Shown here in pieces: positions 8,301 to 17,998 of a stretch of 52,555 nucleotides of DNA. The notes beneath the pieces are model-generated. The model saw only the letters and a list, made by a program, of their open reading frames with translations. It did no database searches and had not been told where the DNA came from. The stretch spans positions 1-52,555 of the forward strand of contig JAJYOU010000016.1 in assembly GCA_021795965.1 (NCBI GenBank), written 5' to 3'. Source of the stretch: Chloroflexota bacterium. GTDB lineage: Bacteria; Chloroflexota; Anaerolineae; Anaerolineales; Villigracilaceae. A program made the translations under genes and the position numbers. Every line of letters begins with the position of its first letter. Within the stretch, counting starts at the first letter, position 1.

Positions 8301-8859
8301 CACAGCGGAAACGCCCGGGGCACTCTATGGTCCCCGCGGAATTTCAGTGGATGCCAGCGGTAAAGTTTACGTCGCTGATACCGGGAACAAGCGCATCGTT
8401 GTTTATGATTCTGATGGAAATATCCTGACTCTGTTTGGCAGCGAAGGGTTTGACCCGGGTCAGTTTAGCGAACCGGTGGATGTAAAGGTGGATTCCCAGG
8501 GCAAGCTGTATGTGACTGATACCTGGAACCAACGCATCCAGGTCCTGGAAACGCTAGACGGGATAAATTACACATCCACAAAACAATGGCCGGTTTCCGG
8601 CTGGAACAGCCAATCCCTGGACAATAAACCTTTCCTCGCAATCAGGCCCAATGGGCATATTCTTGTGACGGATCCTGAAGGTTACCGGGTGATTGAATTT
8701 AATAATGATGGGGGATTTGCCGGGTTGTGGGGTCAATTTGGCACAGATAATTCATCTTTTGGTCTGCCATCTGGAATCGCGGTTGATTCTGACGGGAATA
8801 TCTGGGTAGCGGATTCAGGAAACAACCGGTTAATGAAATTCGTTGACCCCTTAAAATAA
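5371..8859 (+). CDS. Agl23-like GT-C membrane glycosyltransferase fused to an NHL beta-propeller
   Basis: The first ~850 of 1162 residues are a multi-spanning membrane protein of the TIGR03663/PMT type. A first helix (about 22-38) leads to an extracytoplasmic loop with the GT-C acidic pair Asp50-Glu51 in MSHDESLH, and many hydrophobic helices follow. A charged segment rich in Glu/Lys divides the helices near residue 450-480. Residues about 870-1162 form six NHL repeats with the pattern P-x-G-I-A-V-x-x-x-G-x-I-Y-V-A-D-x-x-N-x-R-I, enough for a six-bladed propeller outside the membrane. Such enzymes transfer sugars from polyprenyl-phosphate donors to lipids or proteins; the propeller may bind acceptor protein or cell-wall polysaccharide (inference). 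The ATG at 5371 is preferred to the TTG at 5341, though neither has a strong ribosome-binding site. A terminator follows. Confidence 0.85.
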   Translation: MNDQKQNWLEKTPIPLLPWLNIEIIIFALIMVFAVITRYYDLGTRAMSHDESLHTYFSYLLYTGQGYQHNPMMHGPLQFHLIAVTYFIFGANDFTARIPAATFSILAIGSIWIWRRYIGRTGALVAAFMALISPFLLYYARYTREDSYIALSTFVLLFSVLRYFETGKPKYIYLSAGALVIHFLTKETAFIYTAQLLIYLFALLLVRILRNQWSTRKQMVGFVTSLAVGIFSLGTAAILALEAKKVAAGNPTPAGAGNPLTPSAVPFSESMIPIIILSALGLIGLSAAIYFLIKGYGLEKLRREHSFDLLIVFGSIVLPMLSALPITIIGWDPLDYTSLGLLHTSAFLFPIILISIVIGVWWNREVWWKMALIFWVPYILLYTTVFTNGSGFFTGIVGSLGYWLQQQGVQRGSQPMYYYLLITIPIYEFLPALACILAAYFSLKNTRKVEAAELEGNAGKENVEEVSGTEVEIAAEKNDEVQSSILTNSLLGWWTIITIFSLSIAGEKMPWLTFHFDIGMVLWGGWGLGLLIDKIDWAELRRRNIWLILSVMTVLILSTFGLFLSLLGNQAPFQGKELVQMQATTTFIFAVVGMLASFAGLYKLLKGWEARQANYLVTLLFFFVMAILTIRTTIRANYILFNSAKEYLVYAHSYSGVKDLLNQVNDLSEKTVGGKDIVVAYDDDTSWPMSWYMREYPNARFYGGQPDRSLKDVPAIIVGDNNFSKIEPIVADNFYRFDYIRMVWPNQDYFNLVTVRPIPDAPFDPNYSCNGALGFLKLLKGYDFSRLCYAVLNPQMRQAIFNIWLNRDYKLYGELTNNTGINDTTWEPSDKMRLYVRKDIVDKVWNYGIKTVAQPKEDPYAKGVINLAASQAFGSAGTEPGQFNAPRGLAIAKDGSIYVADSRNNRIQHFSPDGKVLNIWGTFADQSTGNAPIGTFNEPWGVAVGPDGSVYVSDTWNHRIQKFSADGKPVKMWGVFGTAETPGALYGPRGISVDASGKVYVADTGNKRIVVYDSDGNILTLFGSEGFDPGQFSEPVDVKVDSQGKLYVTDTWNQRIQVLETLDGINYTSTKQWPVSGWNSQSLDNKPFLAIRPNGHILVTDPEGYRVIEFNNDGGFAGLWGQFGTDNSSFGLPSGIAVDSDGNIWVADSGNNRLMKFVDPLK

Positions 8860-8876
8860 TTTTCCTTAAATCCTAA

Positions 8877-8915
8877 CCGGACAACTCTTTTTCATGGGAG
8901 TTGTCCGGTTGTTTT
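8877..8915 (+). terminator. Intrinsic terminator after the GT-NHL gene
   Basis: An 11-base-pair perfect stem CCGGACAACTC / GAGTTGTCCGG with a 10-base loop, followed by TTGTTTT. It separates the glycosyltransferase gene from sucCD. Confidence 0.9.
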
Positions 8916-8936
8916 AAATTCGCCTGATGGTATAAT
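8909..8936 (+). promoter_or_regulatory. Predicted extended -10 promoter for sucCD
   Basis: A perfect TATAAT (8931..8936) is preceded by TGG, giving the extended -10 pattern TGnTATAAT. A weak -35, TTGTTT (8909..8914), lies 16 bases upstream and overlaps the tail of the preceding terminator. It is 53 bases before the sucC ATG. Confidence 0.7.
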
Positions 8937-8989
8937 TTCAGATTGCAAAGCAGGGAGTAATAAAAAAATTTAAACTGGAGATAATCCGA

Positions 8990-10126
8990 ATGAAACTCCA
9001 CGAATATCAGTCAAAACAGATTTTCTCTCGCTACAGGATACCCATCCCAAGAGGGAGAGTCGCGGCAACCGCGATCGAAGCCAAGCATATTGCTGAAGAA
9101 CTTGGCGGTCGTGTTGTCGTCAAAGCGCAAGTTCTGGTGGGCGGACGAGGGAAAGCTGGCGGAGTCAAGCTGGCAAACAACCCGGAAGAAGCCGAACAAT
9201 TTGCGACCCAAATCCTTTCCATGACGATTAAAGGACTGCCTGTTCGAAAAGTTCTGGTGGATGAAGCTGCGTCCATAGAACAGGAAATATACCTCGGCAT
9301 CACGAATGACCGAACTGCAAAAAAGCCAGTCATCATGGCATCGTCAGCTGGGGGCGTTGAAATCGAAGAAGTTGCCCGAACCAACCCCGAAAAAATAGTC
9401 AAAGTGCATATAAATCCGCTGATAGGAATCAAGGAATACCAAACACGGGATATTGCATCTGCGATTGACCTTCCACGTGAATGCTGGAAACAATTCGGAG
9501 AAATATTAATTGGTCTCTGGGGAGTTTTCAATGATAAGGATGCCACCCTGGCAGAGATCAACCCGCTGGTTATCGGAAAAGATCGGAAATTGACAGCTTT
9601 GGATGGCAAAATGTTGATTGACGATAATGCCCTCTTCAGGCATCCTGATCTTTCAGAACTGCGAGATACTGATGAAGATGCTCCATCAGAAATTGAAGCC
9701 CGCAAATATGGTCTGACTTTCATCAAGTTGGATGGCAATATTGGCTGTATGGTCAACGGTGCCGGGCTGGCAATGGCATCGATGGACATTCTAAAACTTT
9801 TTGGCGGGGAACCCGCCAATTTCCTGGATATTGGAGGGGGTGCGGGAGCAGACAAAGTTGCCGCAGCCATGCGCATTATTTTGAGCGACCCCAATGTCAA
9901 AGCAATCCTCTTTAATATTTTCGGTGGAATTACCCGCTGTGATGAGGTTGCGAGAGGAATTTTAACTGCAATGGCTGAGGTCAAGCCCAAGGTTCCCATG
10001 GTGGTGCGCCTGGTGGGGACCAATGCCAAGGAAGGCCGCGAATTGTTAGTTAATGCCAAAATGATTACTGCAGAAACCCTGGCAGAAGCAGCACAAAAAG
10101 CTGTCGCTGCAGCCAAAGGAGCCTGA
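8990..10126 (+). CDS. sucC: Succinyl-CoA ligase (ADP/GDP-forming) beta subunit
   Basis: The beta subunit of succinyl-CoA synthetase, which carries the ATP-grasp nucleotide site and performs substrate-level phosphorylation in the TCA cycle with SucD. The N terminus [15 protein letters not shown] is the family signature, [14 protein letters not shown] is the ATP-grasp lysine/glycine loop near 45-58, and the later [20 protein letters not shown] and [14 protein letters not shown] segments form the CoA-ligase domain. Its 378 residues are close to the usual length. A GGAG ribosome-binding site precedes the ATG. sucD follows after two bases, so both subunits are made from one message. Confidence 0.97.
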   Translation: MKLHEYQSKQIFSRYRIPIPRGRVAATAIEAKHIAEELGGRVVVKAQVLVGGRGKAGGVKLANNPEEAEQFATQILSMTIKGLPVRKVLVDEAASIEQEIYLGITNDRTAKKPVIMASSAGGVEIEEVARTNPEKIVKVHINPLIGIKEYQTRDIASAIDLPRECWKQFGEILIGLWGVFNDKDATLAEINPLVIGKDRKLTALDGKMLIDDNALFRHPDLSELRDTDEDAPSEIEARKYGLTFIKLDGNIGCMVNGAGLAMASMDILKLFGGEPANFLDIGGGAGADKVAAAMRIILSDPNVKAILFNIFGGITRCDEVARGILTAMAEVKPKVPMVVRLVGTNAKEGRELLVNAKMITAETLAEAAQKAVAAAKGA

Positions 10127-10128
10127 TT

Positions 10129-10989
10129 ATGAGCATCTTAGTCAACAAAAACACACGCCTGCTCGTTCAGGGAATTACCGGCAGCGAAGGCTTGTTTCAC
10201 ACCCGTCAAATGGTCGCTTACGGCACCAAAGTTGTCGCCGGTATGACCCCTGGCAAGGGTGGTCAATGGGTGGATGACAAAATTCCCGTTTTTGATTCAG
10301 TGAAAATTGCCGCCGAAGCCACCGGTGCGAACGTCAGTATTATTTTTGTCCCCGCCCGCTTTGCCGCTGATTCCATTTTTGAGGCAGCTGACGCAGGCAT
10401 TCCCTTCATTGTGTGTATTACTGAAGGGATACCCGTCGGAGATATGATGCGGGTGAGAAATTATATCGATATGAAAGGGGTCCGGCTGCTGGGTCCAAAT
10501 TGCCCCGGCTTGCTAACTCCCGGAGAAGCCAAGGTTGGAATTATCCCCGGTGATATTGCCATTCCAGGGAATATTGGCGTTGTTTCCCGCTCCGGCACCC
10601 TGACGTATGAAGTCCTATATGCCTTGAAACAAAAAGGCATGGGTTCATCAACCTGCGTCGGCATTGGGGGTGATCCGGTTAACGGAACCAATCATATCGA
10701 CGTTCTCAAAATGTTTGAGAATGATCCAAAAACGGATAAGATTGTTTTGATTGGTGAAATTGGTGGTTCAGATGAAGAGAGAGCTGCCGAGTATATTGCG
10801 ACGAGCATGACGAAACCGGTGGTCGGCTTCATTGCGGGTCAAACCGCCCCTCCCGGAAAACGAATGGGACACGCTGGCGCGATCATTGAAGGTGGTTCTG
10901 GCAGCGCGGCTGATAAAATCAAGGCGTTAGAGGATGCCGGAGTCAAAATGGCTCGTCATCCAGAAGAAATTCCAGATTTACTCAGGTAA
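10129..10989 (+). CDS. sucD: Succinyl-CoA ligase alpha subunit
   Basis: The alpha subunit, with CoA-binding Rossmann domain and the phospho-histidine. [11 protein letters not shown] (16-26) is the CoA-binding start, SRSGTLTYE (153-161) is the ligase signature, and the active-site His248 lies in [10 protein letters not shown]. The 286 residues match the family length. A strong AAAGGAG ribosome-binding site lies inside the end of sucC, seven bases before the ATG. Together with sucC this gives a complete heterodimeric enzyme. No other TCA-cycle genes are nearby. Confidence 0.97.
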   Translation: MSILVNKNTRLLVQGITGSEGLFHTRQMVAYGTKVVAGMTPGKGGQWVDDKIPVFDSVKIAAEATGANVSIIFVPARFAADSIFEAADAGIPFIVCITEGIPVGDMMRVRNYIDMKGVRLLGPNCPGLLTPGEAKVGIIPGDIAIPGNIGVVSRSGTLTYEVLYALKQKGMGSSTCVGIGGDPVNGTNHIDVLKMFENDPKTDKIVLIGEIGGSDEERAAEYIATSMTKPVVGFIAGQTAPPGKRMGHAGAIIEGGSGSAADKIKALEDAGVKMARHPEEIPDLLR

Positions 10990-11008
10990 AAGACAAGCGG
11001 AATTAAAA

Positions 11009-11041
11009 CAGGATGGGCAGGCAATTAACCTGCCCATCCTG
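11009..11041. terminator. Shared convergent terminator of sucD and acpP
   Basis: A 13-base-pair stem (CAGGATGGGCAGG with CCTGCCCATCCTG) with a 7-base loop lies between the convergent genes. On the reverse strand it runs into TTTTAATT, a good U tract for acpP; on the forward strand the tail is weaker. Confidence 0.85.
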
Positions 11042-11057
11042 TATAATTGAAGCCATA

Positions 11058-11291
11058 TCAACGATGGCTGTCGATATATCGAACCGCTTCTCCGACCGAG
11101 GTGATTTTTTGAGCGTCTTCGTCTGAGATTTCCGCGCCGAATTTATCTTCAAAAGCCATAATCAATTCGACCAGATCGAGCGAATCAGCTTCAAGATCCT
11201 CGCGGAAACGAGCATCCATGTTGATCTTGCTTTCATCTGACCCGAGCAAATCAATAATAATTGCCTTAATTTCACTATATGTATCAGCCAT
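11058..11291 (-). CDS. acpP: Acyl carrier protein
   Basis: A 77-residue acidic four-helix carrier protein. Ser37 in the [10 protein letters not shown] motif is the 4'-phosphopantetheine attachment site. It carries growing acyl chains in the cytoplasm during type II fatty-acid synthesis. The start is fixed by TTGGAGGAATAA before the ATG. It stands alone, away from fab genes, in divergent orientation to the isoprenoid genes. One AcpP in a single-gene unit is common in Chloroflexota, but a role in a special pathway cannot be excluded. Confidence 0.95.
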   Translation of the reverse strand: MADTYSEIKAIIIDLLGSDESKINMDARFREDLEADSLDLVELIMAFEDKFGAEISDEDAQKITSVGEAVRYIDSHR

Positions 11292-11319
11292 TTATTCCTC
11301 CAAGAGATAACCTTCTTAT

Positions 11320-11349
11320 TTTATATCACACTAGAAATTGTACCACCAA
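11320..11349 (-). promoter_or_regulatory. Possible acpP promoter
   Basis: Reverse strand TTGGTG (11349..11344), 18-base spacer, TATAAA (11325..11320), 28 bases before the acpP ATG. Both boxes deviate by one or two bases from consensus. It lies between the divergent acpP and fni genes. Confidence 0.45.
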
Positions 11350-11376
11350 GCACTATTCAAAATACAGGAACACAGG

Positions 11377-12411
11377 ATGACTCAAAAAGTTTCGCAAATC
11401 TCGAAAAGAAAAAGAGATCATATCAAAATTAATCTCGAAGAGTCAGTCACCTCAGGAATTCGGACTGGATTGGAAAATTTAACTTTTATCCACGAAGCTT
11501 TGCCTGAAATCAATTTACCTGAAGTGGATACTTCGACCACTTTATTTTCTAAAAAGCTTAAAGCTCCGCTGCTTATTTCCTCCATGACAGGCGGTACTCC
11601 TGAAGCGCTGGCAATTAATTTGCGGCTCGCCGAATCTGCGCAGGAATGCGGGATCGCGATGGGGGTGGGAAGCCAGCGAGCCGCGCTGGAAGATCCCGAG
11701 CAGGCTGCATCCTTCGACATTCGAAAAGCTGCTCCAGATATCCTGCTTTTTGCCAACCTGGGTGCGATTCAATTAAATTACGGTTATGGATTGAGCGAAT
11801 GCGAGCGGGCTGTCGATATGATTGGGGCTGATGTGCTATACCTGCACCTGAATCCGCTCCAGGAAGCTTTACAGGTTGGGGGGGATACCCAGTGGAAAGG
11901 TCTCGCAAAAAAAATAGAGGCGATCTGCAAAAATTTAACCGTCCCGGTGGTCGTCAAGGAAGTGGGATGGGGAATTTCAGAAAAAACTGCATGGCTTTTG
12001 GGGGAATGCGGGGTATCTGCAATTGATGTTGCCGGGGCTGGTGGAACGAGCTGGTCCCAGGTGGAAATGTACAGCACCAACAGCGAATTTCAAAAGAAGT
12101 TGGCAGCAACATTCATTGACTGGGGTATTCCGACCGCGGAATCGATTCGGAATGTAAAAAATATTTTGCCTGATCTACCCATCATCGCAAGCGGCGGTCT
12201 GAAAGATGGACTGGATGTGGCGAAGTGTGTAGCGCTAGGCGCCAGCCTGGCGGGAATGGCTGGCCCATTTCTGAAAGCCGCCAATGTTTCGACCGAAGAA
12301 GTAGTCAATTTGACGCATCTTTTCACGAAACAAATTCAAATCAGCATGTTTGGCGCCGGGGTGGACAACATTTCAGCCCTTCAAAAAGTTAAACTCCGCC
12401 CTTTACAGTAA
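11377..12411 (+). CDS. fni: Type 2 isopentenyl-diphosphate delta-isomerase (FMN-dependent)
   Basis: Interconverts isopentenyl and dimethylallyl diphosphate using reduced FMN and Mg2+. It is a TIM-barrel protein of 344 residues. The family segments seen are SKRKRDHIKI near the start, ISSMTGGTPEA, GVGSQRAALEDPE, the LHLNPLQE segment with the active-site Gln, VVVKEVGWGIS, DVAGAGGTSWSQVE and IASGGLKDGLD. The ATG at 11377 is chosen over a TTG at 11338 because AGGA lies seven bases upstream of it. The next gene, a polyprenyl synthase, starts 28 bases on and uses the products, so this is an isoprenoid operon. Confidence 0.95.
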   Translation: MTQKVSQISKRKRDHIKINLEESVTSGIRTGLENLTFIHEALPEINLPEVDTSTTLFSKKLKAPLLISSMTGGTPEALAINLRLAESAQECGIAMGVGSQRAALEDPEQAASFDIRKAAPDILLFANLGAIQLNYGYGLSECERAVDMIGADVLYLHLNPLQEALQVGGDTQWKGLAKKIEAICKNLTVPVVVKEVGWGISEKTAWLLGECGVSAIDVAGAGGTSWSQVEMYSTNSEFQKKLAATFIDWGIPTAESIRNVKNILPDLPIIASGGLKDGLDVAKCVALGASLAGMAGPFLKAANVSTEEVVNLTHLFTKQIQISMFGAGVDNISALQKVKLRPLQ

Positions 12412-12439
12412 ATCCCCCATTCAACTACAGGTTTGCACG

Positions 12440-13447
12440 ATGCTCACTCAAATAATGCTAACAGAAATTGAGCTGGAACTTAAAAATCAAGTCTCCCGCC
12501 TGGACAAACCCCAAACCAAAAACTACTTCGAGATGCTGACCTATCACCTGGGTTGGAGCGGGGAGGGAGCAGGTCCCGCCGCCGGCGGAAAGCGGATCAG
12601 ACCATTGCTGGTGCTGCTGACTTTGGCGGCTGCTGGAGATTCTGGTACGTGGAAAAGCGGTCTGCCAGCGGCGGCTGCTGTGGAACTCATTCATAACTTT
12701 TCGTTAGTCCATGATGATATCCAGGACCATTCACCCAAACGACGCGGGCGAAACACTGTCTGGGTTAACTGGGGCATTCCACAGGCAATTAATGCCGGGG
12801 ATGGGTTATTTATATTGTCCAACCTCGCAATGCTGGATTTGCACAAAGTTTTTCCGGCTGAAACAGTGATGCGGGCTGCTGATACACTGCAAAACACCTG
12901 TCTCGACCTGACCCGGGGTCAGTACCTGGATATGTCTTACGAAAAACGGGTGGACCTTGGCATGGAGGATTACTGGCCAATGGTAACAGGAAAAACCGCC
13001 GCCCTGCTTTCCGGCTGCTGCGCGCTGGGTGCCATCCTGGCAAGTGCAGACGAGCACGTCGTGGATGCTTACAGATCTTTTGGCCATTACCTCGGATTGG
13101 CTTTCCAGGTTCAGGATGATATCCTGGGGATTTGGGGGAACGAAGCGATGACAGGGAAATCTACCGCCAGCGACTTGGTTGAAGGGAAAAAATCCCTGCC
13201 CGTCCTGGCAGGACTCGAAAAAAAGGGGAATTTTGCTGAACGCTGGAAAAAGGGACCGATCCTTCAAGAGGAAGTGGAAGAGATTGCCAGGGAGCTGGCT
13301 GCTGAGGGGATTTACAGCTATGCGAATGATATAGCGATCCAGTTGACTGATCTCGCTCTCAATAATTTGAAAGCGGCAGATCCAGCAGGCGAAGCAGGAA
13401 TTGAACTGATGAACCTGACCAATCAGCTGACAGGACGAAATTCCTGA
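12440..13447 (+). CDS. Polyprenyl (geranylgeranyl/farnesyl-type) diphosphate synthase
   Basis: An all-helical trans-prenyltransferase of 335 residues. The first aspartate-rich motif is DDIQD in LVHDDIQDHSPKRRG, and the second is QVQDDILGIWGN; GGKRIRPLL is the conserved lysine/arginine segment. These bind the allylic diphosphate through Mg2+ and condense it with isopentenyl diphosphate. The residue pattern before the first motif (LIHNFSLVH) suggests a short- to medium-chain product, but chain length cannot be fixed from sequence alone. The ATG at 12440 avoids a long overlap with fni. A charged Cys-free tail with several Ala repeats follows the second motif. Confidence 0.9.
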   Translation: MLTQIMLTEIELELKNQVSRLDKPQTKNYFEMLTYHLGWSGEGAGPAAGGKRIRPLLVLLTLAAAGDSGTWKSGLPAAAAVELIHNFSLVHDDIQDHSPKRRGRNTVWVNWGIPQAINAGDGLFILSNLAMLDLHKVFPAETVMRAADTLQNTCLDLTRGQYLDMSYEKRVDLGMEDYWPMVTGKTAALLSGCCALGAILASADEHVVDAYRSFGHYLGLAFQVQDDILGIWGNEAMTGKSTASDLVEGKKSLPVLAGLEKKGNFAERWKKGPILQEEVEEIARELAAEGIYSYANDIAIQLTDLALNNLKAADPAGEAGIELMNLTNQLTGRNS

Positions 13448-13476
13448 CCAATTTCAGAATTCATTAAATTTCGAAT

Positions 13477-16400
13477 TTACAAAGTTCGCGTGTGATGAGC
13501 CTGCAGGCTGAGATAGGTTAGATCCTTTTCCTTGAGCGCCCTGATCCCAGATACGGCTGCCATTGCGGCTGTTAACGTCGTCAGCAGAGGGATGTTTAGC
13601 CGGATGGCAGCGGCACGCAAGGCTTCCCCATCCAAATGGGTCTTGGAACCCAGCGGGGTGTTGAGAATCAATTGGATCTTTCCGGAACGTATTAAATCGG
13701 TCGTATCCGGTGGACCGACGTGAACCTGATTGACCACTTCAGCCGGGACGTTTGCCTGATTAAAAAAGCGGGCAGTGCCCGGAGTGGCATAAATTTCAAA
13801 ACCCATCCTGACCAGATCCCTGGCTATTTTCAGCGCCGCTCCTTTATCAAAATCATTGACTGAGATCAGGACGCCGCCGCTCAATGGAAGCCCGGACCCA
13901 GCCGCCAGCTGACTCTTGGCAAATGCATGACCAAATTGGGACGCGCGCCCCATCACCTCGCCGGTGGATCGCATTTCCGGTCCGAGCAGGGCATCGGCTC
14001 CGGGAAGTTTATTAAAAGGCATGACAGCTTCCTTGACGAAGAAGCCATGCAAAACCGGTTCTTCCATCACGCCCAATTCCCTGAGAGTTTTGCCGCTCAT
14101 GATCTCCGCTGCAATTTTCGCCATGGGTAATCCGGTCGCTTTGCTGACAAATGGAACCGTCCGCGACGCCCGCGGGTTGACCTCGAGCACATAAACAATA
14201 TCGTCTTTTAGCGCAAGCTGGATATTCATCAAGCCTCTGACGTGCAAAGCCTTGCCAAGCTGCTCGGTGTAATCCCGCACGATACCAAGGTGGTACGCGC
14301 TGATTTTATATGGAGGGAGAACACAGGCAGAATCTCCAGAGTGAATGCCAGCCTGTTCGACATGCTCCATCATGGCTCCGATCACCACTCGTTCGGAATC
14401 CACCAGGGCATCCACATCCATTTCAAACGAGTCATCCAGGAACCGATCGATCAACATGGATTGGCCTGGCGCAGCCTTGAGGGCTTCGATGACAACCGGC
14501 GCCAGCTCCTGCTCATCCCCCACCACAGCCATCGCCCGCCCTCCCAGAACGAAGGATGGGCGCACCAGGATCGGGTAGCCGATCTGGCTTGCAATGATTT
14601 TGGCTTCAGCAAATGAGTTTGCACTGCCATTTTTGGGTTGAGGAATATCCAATTGGGCGAGAAGTTTCGAAAACTTCTGGCGGTCTTCAGCCATGGCGAT
14701 GGCTTCCGGAGTAGTTCCAAGAATTGGAACGCCGGCAGCCTTGAGCGGTTCAGCCAGGGATAAAGGAGTTTGCCCGCCAAACTGGACAATGACACCCATC
14801 ACTTTTTCACATTCTATCACGTTTAAGACATGTTCGAGCGTCAAAGGCTCAAAATAAAGGCGATCGGCGGTGTCATAATCAGTGGAAACCGTCTCGGGAT
14901 TGCAGTTGAGCATGATGGTTTCGTAGCCCTGATCTTTCAGGGCAAAGGCTGCCTGGCAGCAGCAGTAATCAAATTCAATACCCTGCCCGATTCGATTCGG
15001 TCCGCCGCCGAGGATTAGAATTTTCTGCCGGTCGGTGGGGAATGCCTCATTTTCACTTTCATACGTACTGTAAAGATAAGGCGTTTGCGATTCAAATTCC
15101 GCGGCACAGGTGTCAACCCGTAAAAATACAGGCCGGATATTCCACTTCTTTCTTAATGCTCGAATGTCCAAAGCAACGAGCTTTTTCTCGTCTGTGGAAA
15201 GCAGCCTTGCGAGCCTGGAATCACCCAATCCGATCTTCTTTGCAGCCTGAAGAGCCAGGCGAAACTCATCCTGCCGCAGTGGATCTGCCAAACAGTCCTT
15301 AAGTGAGCTGATTTCATTTTCCTGCGCGATGATTAATTGCAGTTGGGCAAGAAACCAGGCATCGTAACCGGATCGGGAAGATACTTCTCCAATTGTCATG
15401 CCGGCTTGAAGCGCGCGATAAATTTTGAACAAGCGATCATCGGTGGGCAATTTCAGCTCCGCCAGGCTCGGGATGCCGGTTGGCTCGCGGTTTGGACCAG
15501 AACCATCCAGTGCATCCACCCCGATCTCGAGGGATTGGACCGCTTTGTGCAGGGCTTCCGGGAATGTGCGACCCAGGGCGAGGACTTCTCCAACAGATTT
15601 CATTTGAGGTCCGAGCAGGGAATCCACCTTTGGGAATTTTTCAAACGTCCAGCGTGGGATTTTAACCACCACATAATCCAGGGAAGGCTCAAAGGATGCC
15701 CGGGTGACACCTGTAATTTCATTGGTAATCTCGTTGAGTGAATAACCCATTGATACCAGGGCTGCGATTTTTGCGATCGGAAAGCCAGTGGCTTTACTCG
15801 CAAGGGCAGATGAACGACTGACGCGGGGATTCATCTCGATTACGATGATGCGCCCATCCCTGGGATTCACCGCAAATTGTACGTTTGCGCCGCCAGTTTC
15901 CACTCCTACTGCTGACATCACCCGCCGGGCAAGGTCGCGCATGACCTGGTACTCCCTGTCTGTCAGGGTCTGGGCAGGCGCCACGGTGATGCTATCCCCA
16001 GTATGGATGCCCATCGGGTCCAGGTTTTCGATCGAACAGACCACCACAAAATTATCCCGGGAATCGCGCATGACTTCCAGTTCATATTCCTTCCAACCCA
16101 TGAGTGATTCTTCAAGCCAAGCCTGGTGGATCGGGGAAGCCTGGATTGCTTTCTGCAAGGCTGCAGGCAGCTCCTGGTATTGATACACCCATGACGCCCC
16201 GCTCCCGCCGAGAGCAAAGGATGCTCTCACCAGGAGTGGGTACTTTACCCTGCCAGCCAGCTCTTCTGCCTCCGGCAAATTGTAGGCGGGACCTCCCTCG
16301 GCGAGTGGAAGACCATTACGGCGCATGGAATCGCGGAATAGAAGACGGTCTTCGGCGGTTTTGATGGAAGTGGGGGAAGCGCCGATCAACTTCACGCCAT

Positions 16401-16722
16401 ATTTATCCAGGATCCCTTTTTCTGAAAGTTCCACGGCAAGGTTTAGCCCGGTCTGTCCACCCACGGTAGGCAGCAAAAGATCAGGTTTTTCCTGGAGGAT
16501 GATTGCCTCGGCGGCTTCAAGAGTCAACGGTTCGATGTAGGTGGCATCGGCGACCTCGGGATCCGTCATGATGGTGGCTGGATTACTGTTGATCAAAACG
16601 ATTCGATGCCCTAACTGCCGCAACGCTTTGACCGCCTGGGTGCCAGAATAATCAAATTCAGCACCCTGTCCGATGATGATCGGACCTGAACCAAGGATCA
16701 GGATGGTATGTTTTTTATCCAT
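13477..16722 (-). CDS. carB: Carbamoyl-phosphate synthase large subunit
   Basis: The 1081-residue synthetase subunit makes carbamoyl phosphate from bicarbonate, ammonia and two ATP for pyrimidines and arginine. Two homologous ATP-grasp halves are clear: the first starts [20 protein letters not shown], the second [19 protein letters not shown] near residue 570. [16 protein letters not shown] and [16 protein letters not shown] are the two phosphate/metal-binding segments. The last ~140 residues form the MGS-like allosteric domain ([14 protein letters not shown]). Its start overlaps the end of carA by eight bases. The length and both halves look complete. Confidence 0.97.
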   Translation of the reverse strand: MDKKHTILILGSGPIIIGQGAEFDYSGTQAVKALRQLGHRIVLINSNPATIMTDPEVADATYIEPLTLEAAEAIILQEKPDLLLPTVGGQTGLNLAVELSEKGILDKYGVKLIGASPTSIKTAEDRLLFRDSMRRNGLPLAEGGPAYNLPEAEELAGRVKYPLLVRASFALGGSGASWVYQYQELPAALQKAIQASPIHQAWLEESLMGWKEYELEVMRDSRDNFVVVCSIENLDPMGIHTGDSITVAPAQTLTDREYQVMRDLARRVMSAVGVETGGANVQFAVNPRDGRIIVIEMNPRVSRSSALASKATGFPIAKIAALVSMGYSLNEITNEITGVTRASFEPSLDYVVVKIPRWTFEKFPKVDSLLGPQMKSVGEVLALGRTFPEALHKAVQSLEIGVDALDGSGPNREPTGIPSLAELKLPTDDRLFKIYRALQAGMTIGEVSSRSGYDAWFLAQLQLIIAQENEISSLKDCLADPLRQDEFRLALQAAKKIGLGDSRLARLLSTDEKKLVALDIRALRKKWNIRPVFLRVDTCAAEFESQTPYLYSTYESENEAFPTDRQKILILGGGPNRIGQGIEFDYCCCQAAFALKDQGYETIMLNCNPETVSTDYDTADRLYFEPLTLEHVLNVIECEKVMGVIVQFGGQTPLSLAEPLKAAGVPILGTTPEAIAMAEDRQKFSKLLAQLDIPQPKNGSANSFAEAKIIASQIGYPILVRPSFVLGGRAMAVVGDEQELAPVVIEALKAAPGQSMLIDRFLDDSFEMDVDALVDSERVVIGAMMEHVEQAGIHSGDSACVLPPYKISAYHLGIVRDYTEQLGKALHVRGLMNIQLALKDDIVYVLEVNPRASRTVPFVSKATGLPMAKIAAEIMSGKTLRELGVMEEPVLHGFFVKEAVMPFNKLPGADALLGPEMRSTGEVMGRASQFGHAFAKSQLAAGSGLPLSGGVLISVNDFDKGAALKIARDLVRMGFEIYATPGTARFFNQANVPAEVVNQVHVGPPDTTDLIRSGKIQLILNTPLGSKTHLDGEALRAAAIRLNIPLLTTLTAAMAAVSGIRALKEKDLTYLSLQAHHTRTL

Positions 16723-17893
16723 GGAGATTATCCGACGCTGTTAATTTCCGATTAATAAGCATCTGGTGGAAAGGCTCGAAAATTTCGTGGGCATCATGCG
16801 GACCGGGGGCAGCCTCAGGATGGAACTGGACACAATAAACGGGTTTATTTTTCAACCGGAACCCTTCGAGGGAGCCGTCATTGAGTGAAATATGAGTGAT
16901 TTCGACCGCTTGAGGATCGAGCGTATCCGGGAGAACCCTATAATTATGATTTTGGGATGTGATATACACCTTGCCGGAACGGGTATCCAGCACGGGGTGA
17001 TTTCCGCCATGATGACCAAATTTTAAGCGCGAAGTCTGTCCACCCAAAGCAAGACCAATCAACTGGTGACCCAGGCAAATTCCAAAGATCGGTAAGTTTA
17101 TATCAATCAGCTTTTTCAAGGTCGAAACGACACCTGATAATGCCGCTGGATCTCCGGGACCATTGGATAACATGACCCCATCGGGATGAAATGCCAGGAT
17201 GGTTTCAGCACTCGAATTCGCCGGGACAACCATCACAGAAAGACCCATTGAAGCCAAATGCCGCATGATGTTACGCTTGGCTCCGAAATCAACCAGAACC
17301 ACCCTTAGATTGAATGAATTGCTCATGTTTAAGGTAGCCTGCACATGAGATTGGATCCAGTGGTCGCCAAGATCTCCCTGCCAAAGATAAGGCTCGCGAC
17401 AGGTCACTTCCTGCACCATGTCTATGCCATCCAGCCCCGGCCATTCCCGGGTCGAGTTGAGCAAGACAGCGGCGGAGGTGCCATTCGTTGAGAGAGCCGC
17501 TTTGAGAGTTCCCGAAGTCCTTAGTTTGCGGGTCAGCGCCCGGGTGTCAACATCAGCAATGCCTGGAACGCCAAACTTTTTCATCCAGGTGGATAAGTCG
17601 ATCTGCGAGCGCCAGTTTGAAACAACAGGACTCAAGGAACGAATGACCAGTGCAGACACTTGAGGTCCCGCAGATTCATAATCCTCTGAATTAATCCCGA
17701 CATTTCCAATATGAGGAACGGTAAACAATACACCCTGTCCACGGTAAGATGGGTCTGTCATGATCTCCTGATAGCCGGTCATGCTCGTATTGAACACCAG
17801 TTCGAAAACAACGTCCGTTTGCGCCCCAAAAGATGTTCCCAGGTAAACAGTACCATCTTCCAAGACCAGGGTAGCAGGAAACGATGTGGACAC
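16715..17893 (-). CDS. carA: Carbamoyl-phosphate synthase small (glutamine amidotransferase) subunit
   Basis: Hydrolyses glutamine and channels ammonia to CarB. The N-terminal domain has [14 protein letters not shown] and [15 protein letters not shown]. The class I amidotransferase domain has the nucleophile Cys in [16 protein letters not shown] and the His-Glu pair in [10 protein letters not shown]. The GTG at 17893 is chosen as start (392 residues) because GGAG lies seven bases before it. The TTG at 17914 lies inside a terminator-like U tract and has no ribosome-binding site. A sigma70 promoter and a possible attenuator lie upstream, which fits pyrimidine or arginine control of the operon. 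Confidence 0.95.
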   Translation of the reverse strand: MSTSFPATLVLEDGTVYLGTSFGAQTDVVFELVFNTSMTGYQEIMTDPSYRGQGVLFTVPHIGNVGINSEDYESAGPQVSALVIRSLSPVVSNWRSQIDLSTWMKKFGVPGIADVDTRALTRKLRTSGTLKAALSTNGTSAAVLLNSTREWPGLDGIDMVQEVTCREPYLWQGDLGDHWIQSHVQATLNMSNSFNLRVVLVDFGAKRNIMRHLASMGLSVMVVPANSSAETILAFHPDGVMLSNGPGDPAALSGVVSTLKKLIDINLPIFGICLGHQLIGLALGGQTSRLKFGHHGGNHPVLDTRSGKVYITSQNHNYRVLPDTLDPQAVEITHISLNDGSLEGFRLKNKPVYCVQFHPEAAPGPHDAHEIFEPFHQMLINRKLTASDNLHG

Positions 17894-17912
17894 AGTCTTA
17901 CTCCATGAGTAC

Positions 17913-17958
17913 AAAAAAAGCCCTGATATCGGGGCAATTCAACTAGACAACTGCAGGG
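17913..17958 (-). promoter_or_regulatory. Candidate transcription attenuator in the carAB leader
   Basis: In the reverse-strand leader, GCCC (17935..17932) can pair with GGGC (17923..17920), followed immediately by seven U, a terminator-like element ending about 20 bases before the carA GTG. An upstream CCCTG (17958..17954) can instead pair with CAGGG (17925..17921), which contains the terminator's 3' arm. The stem is short, so the evidence is the U tract and position, not stability. The regulator (PyrR, UTP-sensitive pausing, other) is not identifiable. Confidence 0.45.
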
Positions 17959-17969
17959 TACCGGATGCA

Positions 17970-17998
17970 AGTTTATTCATTCAATCTCGGTTTGTCAA
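17970..17998 (-). promoter_or_regulatory. Predicted carAB promoter
   Basis: Reverse strand: perfect TTGACA (17998..17993), 17-base spacer, TAAACT (17975..17970). It predicts a transcript start near 17963 and a leader of about 70 bases. The rest of the interval to 18243 shows no gene. Confidence 0.75.

Noticed and set aside
9031-10116. 361-residue open frame on the reverse strand inside sucC
   Set aside because: It is the antisense shadow of a complete sucC gene and has a composition unlike a real protein.
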